Source of the DNA: Alphaproteobacteria bacterium
GTDB taxonomy: Bacteria; Pseudomonadota; Alphaproteobacteria; Caedimonadales; UBA1908
DNA length: 64,000 bases
Reading direction: 5' to 3'
NCBI GenBank assembly: GCA_013911655.1
Contig: JACESU010000004.1
Location: forward strand, 1 to 64,000
How positions within the stretch are numbered: position 1 is the first letter of the stretch; each line of letters begins with the position of its first letter. Under the pieces are notes generated by a model. The model was not told the DNA's origin and searched no databases. It was given only the letters and a program-made list of their open reading frames with translations. The position numbers were made by a program, and so were the translations under genes. This document shows positions 1 to 8,383 of this stretch, one piece after another.

Positions 1-373
1 AAATCAAAGATTCAGTACATAACCCACCTAATTACAGTTAAATCCCTTTAAAAAACAACTCAATATACAACCATCCTCCTTATTGATCCCACATAGACCC
101 CAGTTATAGTACTAACCTGATAAAATAGACGATTAATAAGCTAGCGCCCTATAAAAAGTATAAATTGAAGTATTGAAAATTTTGAAGATTAACTACCGCG
201 TGTGCATGATTCACTTCTAAAATACTAACATGCTGCCTAGAAATATTTTTCACGTTACTTTCCATAAGTTCGGCTTCTATTTAACGACTGTTCATTAAGA
301 TACCTATTGCTAGTTTTGATCAGAAAAATCTTGTCATAAAGCGCTCACGCTGGCATATATTTTCAAAAAATAA
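1..373. other. AT-rich region without a recognisable gene
   Basis: I see no convincing coding sequence on either strand. All frames are broken by frequent stops and the base composition is clearly more AT-rich than the genes downstream. The only readable element is a candidate promoter at its right end, listed separately. The window edge may cut a neighbouring gene's regulatory region. Confidence 0.5.
331..361 (+). promoter_or_regulatory. Candidate sigma-70-type promoter
   Basis: TTGTCA at 331-336 is followed by an overlapping CATATA/TATATT at 354-361, giving a spacer of 17 or 19 bases. It lies 25 bases upstream of the small exported-protein gene starting at 386. This is a pattern match only. 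Confidence 0.35.
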
Positions 374-385
374 GTGGAGCGTAAG

Positions 386-835
386 ATGAAAATGCAGATA
401 AAGGCAATCACCGTTGGAATATCTATCTCATGCTTTTCTATTTCGATGGCTTCTTCTACTTTTTTTGAAGAAACAGTCCCTGTGTTTGTTCATCGTAATA
501 ATTGTCCCAATCTAACAGAGAACTCTAACTTTTTTAGAAATTACATGATGTATGCTACAGGTGAAGAAGTATGCCTAAATGGTAAGGCTTGGGTTATTCG
601 TGAGTTACCACATCAAGCGCGTAAGGGACTCGCAGGAGAAAGAAATAGTCTTTATCCTTTTGAAGATTCTCAAAGGCCTGGCATTTTTTGCTATGCCTAT
701 GTCGTCAAGGATATTCCAGAGATTGTTCTTGAGCGAATGAGTGCAATTTATCAAATGGAAAGCATGCTACCCCGCACGAAAGAAGGGACCCTTAGAGCGA
801 TGATGGAGGGTTTTTTCTATTTAGAAGAAAAGTAA
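386..835 (+). CDS. Small exported protein of unknown function
   Basis: About 149 residues, not recognised as a known family. The start is ATG 386, because GGAG at 376-379 sits seven bases upstream; the earlier in-frame GTG at 374 overlaps that ribosome site. A basic start (MKMQ) and a hydrophobic run ending in SMASS form a Sec signal peptide, so the mature protein is probably periplasmic or secreted. Two cysteines in the middle could form a disulfide. The C-terminal pattern (aromatic-rich CYAY, then IPEIVLERM, then EGFFYLEE) loosely resembles that of the exported protein at 59973-60479 (LYEY, IPLQALAQL, VGFFHLIP), so the two may be distant paralogues. It stands alone; the next gene has its own ribosome site 119 bases downstream of the stop. 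Confidence 0.75.
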   Translation: MKMQIKAITVGISISCFSISMASSTFFEETVPVFVHRNNCPNLTENSNFFRNYMMYATGEEVCLNGKAWVIRELPHQARKGLAGERNSLYPFEDSQRPGIFCYAYVVKDIPEIVLERMSAIYQMESMLPRTKEGTLRAMMEGFFYLEEK

Positions 836-968
836 TGACACCCAGTAGCATCTAGGAAAAAAGCTTCTTGGCGCGATTTAAAGAATGTGTGACCCTATCA
901 TAAGTGACCCAGTATAAGGTTATGCTTGGTTTTGGGGGCGACACTCTCTTTTTATGAGGAGTCAGAAG

Positions 969-1493
969 ATGCGACATAGAAGAATTGTTTTTGTTTTATT
1001 ATCTTTTTTCAGTGCAAGTTTCGGATGTGGACAAAGTTTACTTTTTGCAAGTGACTATTTATCAGAGGCAGAGCCCCTTTCCTATCTGAGAGCTCAGCAA
1101 GGGCGCACGTTACTGGTTCCGGTAGATCTTTTACAGAAATGGGCTACGCGTTCAGAAGCACGGTTCCCTTTGGACGGGGGAAAGCGTTATTATGTCGAAG
1201 TTATAGATAAAAGTAACTCAACGCTCAGAGCTGGCAGAAGGGTCTCGTCGCCCGGAAATTCAGAGGCACGAGGGATTTTTCAAGAAGTTGAGCATGAGAG
1301 AGATGGAAAATCAAAAGGAATTTCAAACCTGCAGGAATATCTTATAGGTTTGCCATTCGGCACAGCCGTTGAGTTTTCCCCCTTAAAAGGACGCACGAGC
1401 ATTCCTCACGGGTATTGGTTTTGTAACTTTGAAGATGTAGTAAGTTTTTTTATTGCAGAAAACATCGAGTTCTCACAAACTGTCCGCACATAG
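969..1493 (+). CDS. Exported protein of unknown function
   Basis: About 174 residues. The start is ATG 969, preceded by GAGGAG at 956-961 with a seven-base spacer; ATG 954 is in frame but overlaps that site. The N-terminus (MRHRR, then VFVLLSFFSASFG) is a signal peptide, and the cysteine right after SFG could be a weak lipobox, so a lipoprotein is possible. The rest is a soluble mixed alpha/beta-looking sequence without a motif I recognise. A hairpin with a T-tract just after the stop (1508-1527) ends the transcript. No functional assignment. Confidence 0.7.
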   Translation: MRHRRIVFVLLSFFSASFGCGQSLLFASDYLSEAEPLSYLRAQQGRTLLVPVDLLQKWATRSEARFPLDGGKRYYVEVIDKSNSTLRAGRRVSSPGNSEARGIFQEVEHERDGKSKGISNLQEYLIGLPFGTAVEFSPLKGRTSIPHGYWFCNFEDVVSFFIAENIEFSQTVRT

Positions 1494-1507
1494 CTAAGAA
1501 TAAAAGG

Positions 1508-1527
1508 AAGGCATTGCCTGCCTTTTT
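1508..1527. terminator. Bidirectional hairpin terminator
   Basis: AAGGCA (1508-1513) pairs with TGCCTT (1519-1524) around a five-base loop, followed by TTT on the plus strand; the minus strand reads into TTTTATT. It lies between the convergent exported-protein gene and the short-chain dehydrogenase. Confidence 0.6.
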
Positions 1528-2243
1528 CTAGAAACTTGCAAATTGTTCTTCAAGTGTTCTGGGATTTTGGTGCCAAAGTTCTGACATCTGTTGTGACATG
1601 GGATCAGGGAAGATATCTTCTTCTCCTGCTTTAATACTTGCAATGATATTTGATGCTGTTTCTTCAGGGATGTCTTAGAAAAGTCAATCCCTTTGGCCAT
1701 GTCTGTATCGATGGGGCCTGGACAAATACGATAGACAGCGATGTTTTTTTTGCGAAGCTCTATCCGAAAAGCCTGCATGGCTGAAAAGAGAGCAGCTTTT
1801 GAAGCACAGTATCCTCCCGCAAAAGCCATACTAGCAAGACTAACAATAGAGCAAATACTGGCAATGGCGCCGCCTCCGTTACTTTCGATAATCGGTGCAA
1901 AAACCCTGGTCATGGCAACGGTACCAAAGTAATTGACATCCATGTCCGCGTGAATATTTTCCATGGGGCTGTCAAGGAGGCTGTGAGAAGCAAAAACGCC
2001 AAAATTATTAATGAGTATTTGGACATCGCGCGCTATGTTTACGGCGTTCTGGATGTCGGCTTGATTTGTGATGTCAAGGCGAACGGGCACGACCCGTGAG
2101 TCATTAAAGTCCTTGAGTGCCTCTATGTTTCTGGCGGCTGCGTACACCTTCTGGGCCTTGTTTTGAAGGCATACCTGCACAAGTGCTTTGCCAATGCCGC
2201 GATTGGCTCCGGTAATAAACACAATTTTATTTTCTATATTCAT
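1528..2243 (-). pseudogene. Short-chain dehydrogenase/reductase, frameshifted near its C-terminus
   Basis: Classical SDR: the NAD(P)-binding TGANRGIG is near residue 11 from MNIEN, NNFG follows at the end of strand 4, and the YCASK catalytic Tyr/Lys pair and PGPIDT are all present. Start ATG 2243 is taken because the NAD site lies right after it; an upstream in-frame start would add 14 unneeded residues. Reading on the minus strand, the frame breaks at about 1675: after GIDFSK the current frame gives a tail unlike SDRs (SLKKQHQ...) ending at 1494. Adding one base (AAG to AAAG) gives SKDIPEETASNI, then an ordinary SDR end, IFPDP...LEEQFASF, with a stop at 1528. The active-site half is intact, so a longer off-frame protein could still be active. 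The substrate cannot be told from sequence. Confidence 0.75.
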
Positions 2244-2396
2244 GATCTCTGCCTGTTTTTTTGTTATGTGTTTTTGTAGTACCATAAAGAGTAGAGCAAG
2301 TAGAGGGTGCGTTTTTCAAAAGATAAGACACACGCCTTTTTTTTGTTTTTTTATTGCGTTATGATGAAGCTAACAAAAAACAAATAAGAGACTGCT

Positions 2397-3074
2397 ATGG
2401 GAGAAGACTTTACTCAAGGCCATCGTCAACGCTTGCGAACACGATTCTTAGAAGGGGGAGAAAATGCGGTGGCAGACTATGAGCTTTTGGAGATGCTGTT
2501 GTATGCGGCCCATCCAAGATCTGATGTAAAGCCACTTGCAAAAAAACTCCTTCACCGTTTTGGATCTTTGGCGGCTGTGGTGCGCGCCTCCACCAAAGAG
2601 CTTCATTTAATAGAGGGCATGGGGCAAGCGTCTGTCAGCATTATAAAAGTCGCACAAGTATTAGTTGAAAAAGTGCTCTTTCAAGAAATTCAAGAAAATC
2701 CGGTGATTGATTCGTGGGACAAGCTTCTTGCATACTGCAAAGTCTCCATGGGGCATTTGGGAAAAGAACAATTTCGTCTTTTGTTTCTAGATCGCAAAAA
2801 TCGACTTATCAAAGATGAAATTCAACAAACAGGTACCGTGGACCAGGCGCCCGTCTATCCGCGAGAGGTCGTCCAGCGCGCCTTAGAGGTTGGGGCATGC
2901 GCCTTGATTTTGGTGCACAATCATCCAAGTGGCGACGCGAGCCCGTCCCAAGCGGATATTGACGTCACAAGACGGATTATCAAAGCAGCTGAAGGCGTTG
3001 ATGTGCGTATTCATGATCACTTGATCATCGGGAAAAATACCCATACGTCTCTTCGTGCCCAGGGGCATATCTGA
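2397..3074 (+). CDS. radC: RadC family JAB-domain protein
   Basis: 225 residues, the usual RadC length. The N-terminal half carries a helix-hairpin-helix-like stretch (LIEGMGQAS, near residue 77). The C-terminal JAB/MPN-type metal site is complete: HNHPSGDASPSQAD near residues 174-187, preceded by EVGACALIL. RadC is historically linked to DNA repair, but its biochemical role is unsettled, and many homologues sit near mobile DNA; here the context is chromosomal. It is transcribed divergently from the dehydrogenase and convergent with the Sel1 gene, only nine bases apart. Confidence 0.93.
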   Translation: MGEDFTQGHRQRLRTRFLEGGENAVADYELLEMLLYAAHPRSDVKPLAKKLLHRFGSLAAVVRASTKELHLIEGMGQASVSIIKVAQVLVEKVLFQEIQENPVIDSWDKLLAYCKVSMGHLGKEQFRLLFLDRKNRLIKDEIQQTGTVDQAPVYPREVVQRALEVGACALILVHNHPSGDASPSQADIDVTRRIIKAAEGVDVRIHDHLIIGKNTHTSLRAQGHI

Positions 3075-3083
3075 CTATGCTCG

Positions 3084-5972
3084 TTAACGAAAGTGTCCCA
3101 AAAGTTTTTGCACCATAAAAAGGGCTTTGAAGCGCAGGTGATGAAACTTTCCTTGAAATGAGGGGGTTCTTTGTAAAGATTGCGCCATCCAGTAGTGCGC
3201 TTGTGCCGCGTTGCGAGGGGTGCCCTTTCCGCGAAGAAGAAAGTGGGCGATCAGACGCTGTGATTCCTTTGATCCTGCCTCGGCTGCTTGAAGGTAATAG
3301 GCGTACGCTTCGGATGGATTTTTAGTCACACCGATACCAAAAAGATAGAAAAATCCAAGGCGTTCGAGGGCGTTCACTTGATGTTGTTCTCCGGCCTTGT
3401 TGTACCATTTTAAGGCCTGTGAATAGTGCTGCTGTTGATCATAAAACCGACCAAGGTAATAAAGCCCTAGCCCGTCGTCCTGGGCGGCCGACAGTTCATA
3501 ATGACGCAAAGCCTCGTGCAGGTCTTTTTTAGTCCCGCGTCCTTCTTCGTGCATCAGGCCCAATAGGGCAAGGGCGCTTGTGTCTCCTCGATGGGCCGAA
3601 ACGCTGGCAAGGCTAAAGGCTTTTTCGTCATCATGAGAGACACCGTACCCCTCGAAGTAGAGGTGTGCGAGGGAATACTGGGCGGCGGCGTTTTCGTTTG
3701 CCGCGGCTTGCCCGTACCAAAAGGCAGCTTCCTCAAAATTCACTTCCCCTAAGTGTCCGTAGTAAAAAAGCTCTCCTAAAGAAAGCGCGGCAGCTGTGTG
3801 TCCTTTTTCGGCCGCCTCCTTATACCACCTATGGGCAAGGGGGATGTCTTGGGCAACACCCCATCCATGATGATAGGCGTACGCAAGGCCGTACTGCGCC
3901 TCGTCATCGTCAAAGTCTTCTGCGGCTTTGGCATAAAGCTCAAATGCCTTTTCAAGGTCTTGATCAACGCCTGTTCCATTTTCATAAAGTCCTGCAAGGC
4001 GCACATACGCCGTTGCAATCTCATAGGCAAGTGCCTCCTCATAACAAGCGCGCGCACGTGCTGGGTCACAAGCTATGCCGATGCCGTCTTCAAAGGAGAT
4101 ACCAAGGAAAAGGGTGCAAAATCCCTCCCCAAGGGCTGCACCTTTTTGATAGAGGCTAAAAGCGGTTGAGTGATCTTGAGGCACACCGTATCCATATTCA
4201 TAAAAGCGCCCAAGATCAGCGTAGCAACGTATGTCCCCGAGACTTTGACCCCGTTTGTACCAAAAAAGCGCTTTTTCAAAATCTTGGTCTGTCCCAATTC
4301 CTTTTTCATAACACCACGCAAGATTGCGCATGGCCATAAGGTATCCCCCGTTGGCGGCGCGTTCATAGCATGCAAACGTTTGAGCGTGGCTTGGCGGACA
4401 TCCTTTACCGTGCCGATAGAAATACCCAAGCGCGTTCAAGGCCTTTAAATGTCCTTGATCCGCTGCTTTGGTATAAAGCATAAACGCTTTTTCGTCATCT
4501 TGGGGCAGGTCGTCCGCCCACGCGTATTTATTGGCGAGCATGAACTGGGTGTTTGCGTCCGTTTGGGCAAGACGTTCAAGTTCGTCAAGGGGGAGGGCCT
4601 CTTCTTCTCCAGGGAAACGGTCATTATCCAAGAGATATGTTAGCTGAAAGAAGGCGCCGTCTACTTTTTTATGAACGGCCTCTATTAGCAAAGAAAAGGC
4701 TTTTTCACGGTCTAAGGGCACAAGGGTTCCCTCGCCGAACTCGACACCAAGCGAGAGAAGGGCGTGGTCAAAACCAAGGGCCGCCGCTTGCTCTAGATGC
4801 GAAAATCCCTTTTTGCGCGCCTCGTCAGAAAGAGCTGTTTTTGACCACAAAAGACGTTTAGCTAAGATAAAGTGGGCGTGTGCATCCCCTAGGTGCGCGG
4901 CTTTTTCATAAAGAGAGAGAGCTTTTTCAGGGTCTTCTGCTACATGCTCGCCGCGCTCCGTCATTTGCGCAAGCAAATAGAAGGCGTCTGGTTGATCTTG
5001 TTCACAAGCGCGCTCAAGCCAAAAGTGCGCTTTTTCAAACAGAGGCGGATCTTGATAATAGTAATAGTGCCCAAGGCTGTATTTCGCAAGGGCATGTCCT
5101 TGGGACGCTGCTTTTTCTAGGTACGTGCAGGCTCTTTCCGGGTCAAAAGGCACTTCTCCCCCTTGCTTGTAAAGGACGCCTAAAGTATGAAGGGCCCCCA
5201 AATGATTTTGCGCGGCGGCCTGTTCTAGGTAAAAAAGTGCTTTGTCATAGGCTTTTTCTTCAAGATAGATGTGTCCTAATTCAAACAGGGCGCGTGCGTA
5301 CCCTTGCGCCGCGGCGCGCTCAAGCCACCTAAGGGCTGAAATCTTGTCCTGCTGCACAAAGTGCGTCCCTTTGTCATAGTGCTCGTAAAGAAGATAAGCC
5401 GCAAAGGATGAGCCTTCTTCTGCCTCATAGATAAGGACGCTCAAAGACTCTCTGATTTTGTCCTCTTGGACGTCTTCAAAAATCGTCAAAGACGCTTGGT
5501 AAAGAAGGGCTGTGGGGTGACCCGCTTTATGGGCGGCCTCAAGATAGGTGACCGCTTTTTGCGTGTCGACGTCGACTCCTTCGCCGCGTCCATAAATTTG
5601 CCCCAGAAAAAACAGCGCGTCCGGATCCCTGATACGCGCAGCCTTTTCAAAAAGACCATGCGCCTTTACTTCGTCCATGGGCAGATAAAATCCACAGTAA
5701 TAAAGTTCTCCAAGAACGCTTTGTGCTTCGGCAACCTGGGTATGCACAAGCATTTCCAGCATAGCAATGCCGGTTTGTGGATCTTGGGTGATACCGTTTC
5801 CGTTAATCATCATAACGGCAAGACATGTTTGGGCCGCGTGATTGCCAAGCTCTGCTGATTTTTGGAACAGGGAAAACGCGCGCTCGAACGCATCGTTTTC
5901 ACACGCATCAAAGGCGTCTTTCATATAAGGGTCAGACAAGCGCTGGGCAGGGCCGTATCTAAAGGTAATCAT
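3084..5972 (-). CDS. Large Sel1-repeat (TPR-like) protein
   Basis: 962 residues made almost entirely of about 25 Sel1-like repeats of roughly 36 residues, with the pattern A..LG..Y..G.GV..D..KA...Y..AA..G. Such solenoids bind other proteins; in intracellular bacteria (Legionella LpnE, EnhC) they take part in host interaction, and elsewhere they act in signalling. No signal peptide is visible at the start used here (ATG 5972); another ATG lies 16 codons inside (5924), and neither has a good ribosome site. The last ~30 residues are basic and aromatic. The gene stands apart from nadK by 149 bases. The family is certain, the role is not. Confidence 0.92.
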   Translation of the reverse strand: MITFRYGPAQRLSDPYMKDAFDACENDAFERAFSLFQKSAELGNHAAQTCLAVMMINGNGITQDPQTGIAMLEMLVHTQVAEAQSVLGELYYCGFYLPMDEVKAHGLFEKAARIRDPDALFFLGQIYGRGEGVDVDTQKAVTYLEAAHKAGHPTALLYQASLTIFEDVQEDKIRESLSVLIYEAEEGSSFAAYLLYEHYDKGTHFVQQDKISALRWLERAAAQGYARALFELGHIYLEEKAYDKALFYLEQAAAQNHLGALHTLGVLYKQGGEVPFDPERACTYLEKAASQGHALAKYSLGHYYYYQDPPLFEKAHFWLERACEQDQPDAFYLLAQMTERGEHVAEDPEKALSLYEKAAHLGDAHAHFILAKRLLWSKTALSDEARKKGFSHLEQAAALGFDHALLSLGVEFGEGTLVPLDREKAFSLLIEAVHKKVDGAFFQLTYLLDNDRFPGEEEALPLDELERLAQTDANTQFMLANKYAWADDLPQDDEKAFMLYTKAADQGHLKALNALGYFYRHGKGCPPSHAQTFACYERAANGGYLMAMRNLAWCYEKGIGTDQDFEKALFWYKRGQSLGDIRCYADLGRFYEYGYGVPQDHSTAFSLYQKGAALGEGFCTLFLGISFEDGIGIACDPARARACYEEALAYEIATAYVRLAGLYENGTGVDQDLEKAFELYAKAAEDFDDDEAQYGLAYAYHHGWGVAQDIPLAHRWYKEAAEKGHTAAALSLGELFYYGHLGEVNFEEAAFWYGQAAANENAAAQYSLAHLYFEGYGVSHDDEKAFSLASVSAHRGDTSALALLGLMHEEGRGTKKDLHEALRHYELSAAQDDGLGLYYLGRFYDQQQHYSQALKWYNKAGEQHQVNALERLGFFYLFGIGVTKNPSEAYAYYLQAAEAGSKESQRLIAHFLLRGKGTPRNAAQAHYWMAQSLQRTPSFQGKFHHLRFKALFMVQKLLGHFR

Positions 5973-6121
5973 CGGGAGTCAACACCAGGTCAGAAAAGTC
6001 ATATAAAAGGCAGCTAAAGTGCGCCAAAATCCTTATATGCATACCTCTTTTTTCTCTGTTTCGCCATCTTTTTTGAAATAAGGATAGGTGTGGTAACGCG
6101 TGTGTATGCTGCCGGACGGCA

Positions 6122-6883
6122 TTAAGATAAAAATTGTTCTCTTAGAATGCGTTCTTCAAGATCATGTTCGGGATCAAAAAGAAGGGTGACAGCTTTGCTG
6201 CGATCTTCGCAGATCTGCACGCTTTGAATAGTGCGCACTTCTGTGAAATCAGCGGTGGCACTGACGGAGCGATTTTCTGGGTTTAGAATATCGAGTTGAA
6301 TTTGAGATGTATTTTTTAAAAGTGCACCGCGCCATCCTCGCGGACGAAAGGGACTTAAGGGCGTAAGAGCCAAAAGGTCCGCGTCGATAGGCAGAATTGG
6401 GCCGTTATTGGAAAAGTTATAGGCGGTACTCCCCATGGGAGTCGAGACGAGCATGCCGTCGCATACGACTTCTGGAATCCGTAGGACCGCATCTGTATAG
6501 AGGCGAATCTTGGCGGCTTGGTGGGTTTGGCGTAAAAGAGAGACCTCGTTAAAAGCGTGGGCTGTATGGAGGTTTCCCGAGATATCTGTTGCGTGCATCA
6601 TTAAAGGGTAAAGCTTAAAGGCGGCGGCGCGCTCAAGGCGTCCCACAAGATCGTCCTCATGGAAGGCATTCATCAAAAAGCCAAGAGTGCCAAGATTCAT
6701 ACCGTAAAAAGGAATGTTGTGGGCAAAAAATTTATGCAGGGTATGGAGCATCGTACCGTCCCCGCCTAGCACCACAATATAGTCCGCTTTGGTAAGGGGG
6801 GTGTCCCCGTACTGGGTGCGCAGACGCTTTTCAGCATGGATCGCGGTTTCGTGACGAGGATCTGCGATAAAGGCAATGGTCAT
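6122..6883 (-). CDS. nadK: NAD kinase
   Basis: 253 residues. It phosphorylates NAD to NADP in the cytosol. The family signature GGDGTMLHTL lies near residues 40-49, followed by GMNLGTLGFL, and the GSTAYNFSNNGPI segment binds the substrate. Its ATG overlaps the stop of the upstream znuA-like gene by four bases (ATGA), so the two are translationally coupled. The C-terminus runs to DLEERILREQF, as in short alphaproteobacterial forms. Confidence 0.95.
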   Translation of the reverse strand: MTIAFIADPRHETAIHAEKRLRTQYGDTPLTKADYIVVLGGDGTMLHTLHKFFAHNIPFYGMNLGTLGFLMNAFHEDDLVGRLERAAAFKLYPLMMHATDISGNLHTAHAFNEVSLLRQTHQAAKIRLYTDAVLRIPEVVCDGMLVSTPMGSTAYNFSNNGPILPIDADLLALTPLSPFRPRGWRGALLKNTSQIQLDILNPENRSVSATADFTEVRTIQSVQICEDRSKAVTLLFDPEHDLEERILREQFLS

Positions 6884-7800
6884 GAGGGCTCCTGGGATTT
6901 AGGAGAAAGACAAGTTTGAAAATTCAGTGCCAGAGATTTAAGGATTTTCTCATAAGCGTGGGGCGCCTTGGATTTGCGTCCAAAACCTAAAGGATCCACA
7001 AGCGTCGCACTAAGGCCAAGGGTTGATGCCATTTTTTCCACACGTTCTTTGCCAAGGCTTGCGTCGGCAATAAGGCAGGCACCAGGAGACTCTTCGGTTT
7101 GCTCTTTCAGCTCGCGAAGGCGCTTGAGGCTAAGACCTTGTTCTGGATCCAAGACCAAGTGATGGGATGGGCCAAGGCTATATTCTTTTTCAAAATATTG
7201 ATATCCGTCATGGAAAACGAAAAAAGGTTTTTCTCTCTCAGAGGAAAGGATGGTTTTGATTTCCTCCTGAAGGTCTGAAAGTTTTTGCATCAGGGCTTCT
7301 TCGTTTTCTTTGTATTGGTGCACGTGTAAGGTGTCTCGTTCTTGAAGAGAGGCGCTGAGCGTTTTTACAAAGTGCTTCATATTCTCAATGCTAAGCCATA
7401 TATGGGGGTCTACAGAATCGCTGTGTTTGTGATCGTGGTGGTCCTCATGGTGATGGCAAGCGTGTCGCTCGGGCAGGAGCGTCATGCCCTCCGTCTCGAG
7501 CAGTGTCAACATTTTGTGAGGATGATGGTTGGCAAAAGGCACGAGAAAGCCTTCCATGGAAGGGCCTACCCACACGACGAGATCCGCTTGTTCCAGTTGA
7601 CGTAAGTGAGAAGGGCGCAGGCGGAAATCGTGACCAGACGTTTCTTCTTGGACCAAAAGCGTGGCTGTTCCCATCCCCTTCATAAGGTCATCAGCGAGGC
7701 TTTTTAAGGGGGCGAGGGAGACAACAATTTGAGGGGGAGCACCCATACAAGTTGATGCAAAAATTGTTAAAAAACAGAAAGAAAAAAGAAAACGTGCCAT
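6880..7800 (-). CDS. znuA: Zinc ABC transporter substrate-binding protein, ZnuA-like
   Basis: About 306 residues from ATG 7800, chosen because AGGGA lies six bases upstream and MARFLFSF...STCMGA is a clean signal peptide. Cluster A-I family: the metal-binding segments are GHDFRLRPSH, the His-rich loop (HACHHHEDHHDHKH) and DPHIWLS, with FHDGYQYF later. The His-rich loop is typical of zinc rather than manganese binding. It would capture zinc in the periplasm for a ZnuBC importer, but no znuB or znuC is present in this window. It is coupled to nadK by a four-base overlap. Confidence 0.88.
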   Translation of the reverse strand: MARFLFSFCFLTIFASTCMGAPPQIVVSLAPLKSLADDLMKGMGTATLLVQEETSGHDFRLRPSHLRQLEQADLVVWVGPSMEGFLVPFANHHPHKMLTLLETEGMTLLPERHACHHHEDHHDHKHSDSVDPHIWLSIENMKHFVKTLSASLQERDTLHVHQYKENEEALMQKLSDLQEEIKTILSSEREKPFFVFHDGYQYFEKEYSLGPSHHLVLDPEQGLSLKRLRELKEQTEESPGACLIADASLGKERVEKMASTLGLSATLVDPLGFGRKSKAPHAYEKILKSLALNFQTCLSPKSQEPS

Positions 7801-7878
7801 GGGACGTCCCTGACGAAAAAAGTTATTCATGCGGGCAAGTCCCATACCATGTCAATGCGATTTATACCAAAGGTGCAT

Positions 7879-8217
7879 TTATTTTGCAGGTTTATCCTCA
7901 CGGCTCAGGTTTTCATTATAGTAATCGGGATCAGAGTTCAGAATTGATAATTCGCACGCATTCATAGCCTCTGTCCAACGGGTGTTAAGAGAGGTGCCGA
8001 TTTCTTTGACGAGAGGAGCGCCTTGGTTCTTTTCAACCATATCTTGAACTTCACACGCTAAAAGAGCGGGTTGGCAAAAGCGAACAACATCCAAAGTAGA
8101 CATACGTCCCATGAGGCTGTTCAAGGTTTTGCAACGAAGTTTTCCATCATAGGCTTCCACAGGGCTTGTTGTGGTGATCAGAGCTAGTGCTGTTAGGGCA
8201 AGGGTTGCTTTTTTCAT
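7879..8217 (-). CDS. Small exported protein of unknown function
   Basis: 112 residues with a perfect AGGAGGAT ribosome site before ATG 8217. MKK plus a hydrophobic stretch ending in SPVEA is a strong signal peptide. The mature part is about 90 residues with four cysteines (RCKT, RFCQ, LACE, NACE), which could form two disulfides in the periplasm. I do not recognise the family. It lies 78 bases upstream of znuA on the same strand and may be co-transcribed. Confidence 0.75.
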   Translation of the reverse strand: MKKATLALTALALITTTSPVEAYDGKLRCKTLNSLMGRMSTLDVVRFCQPALLACEVQDMVEKNQGAPLVKEIGTSLNTRWTEAMNACELSILNSDPDYYNENLSREDKPAK

Positions 8218-8383
8218 AAAATCCTCCTGTTTGTTATGTTTGATGGTGTCTAGAATACTTGATTTTTTGGTAAAAAACAGCCCTTGTTATGGGGTGATAT
8301 TCTATACTTTTTGTCAAAAAAGGTTGAGTTTGCTAAGAAAGTAGCCTAAGACCAACACCAATTTGAATGGATTGGAGAATCAT

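Noticed and set aside
3665-4159. Long plus-strand frames opposite the Sel1 gene
   Set aside because: They are antisense shadows of the repeat gene, with no ribosome sites and biased composition.
4449-5972. Tandem sequence similarity within the Sel1 gene as a DNA repeat array
   Set aside because: Explained by the protein's 36-residue repeats; the DNA is too diverged for a repeat array or CRISPR.
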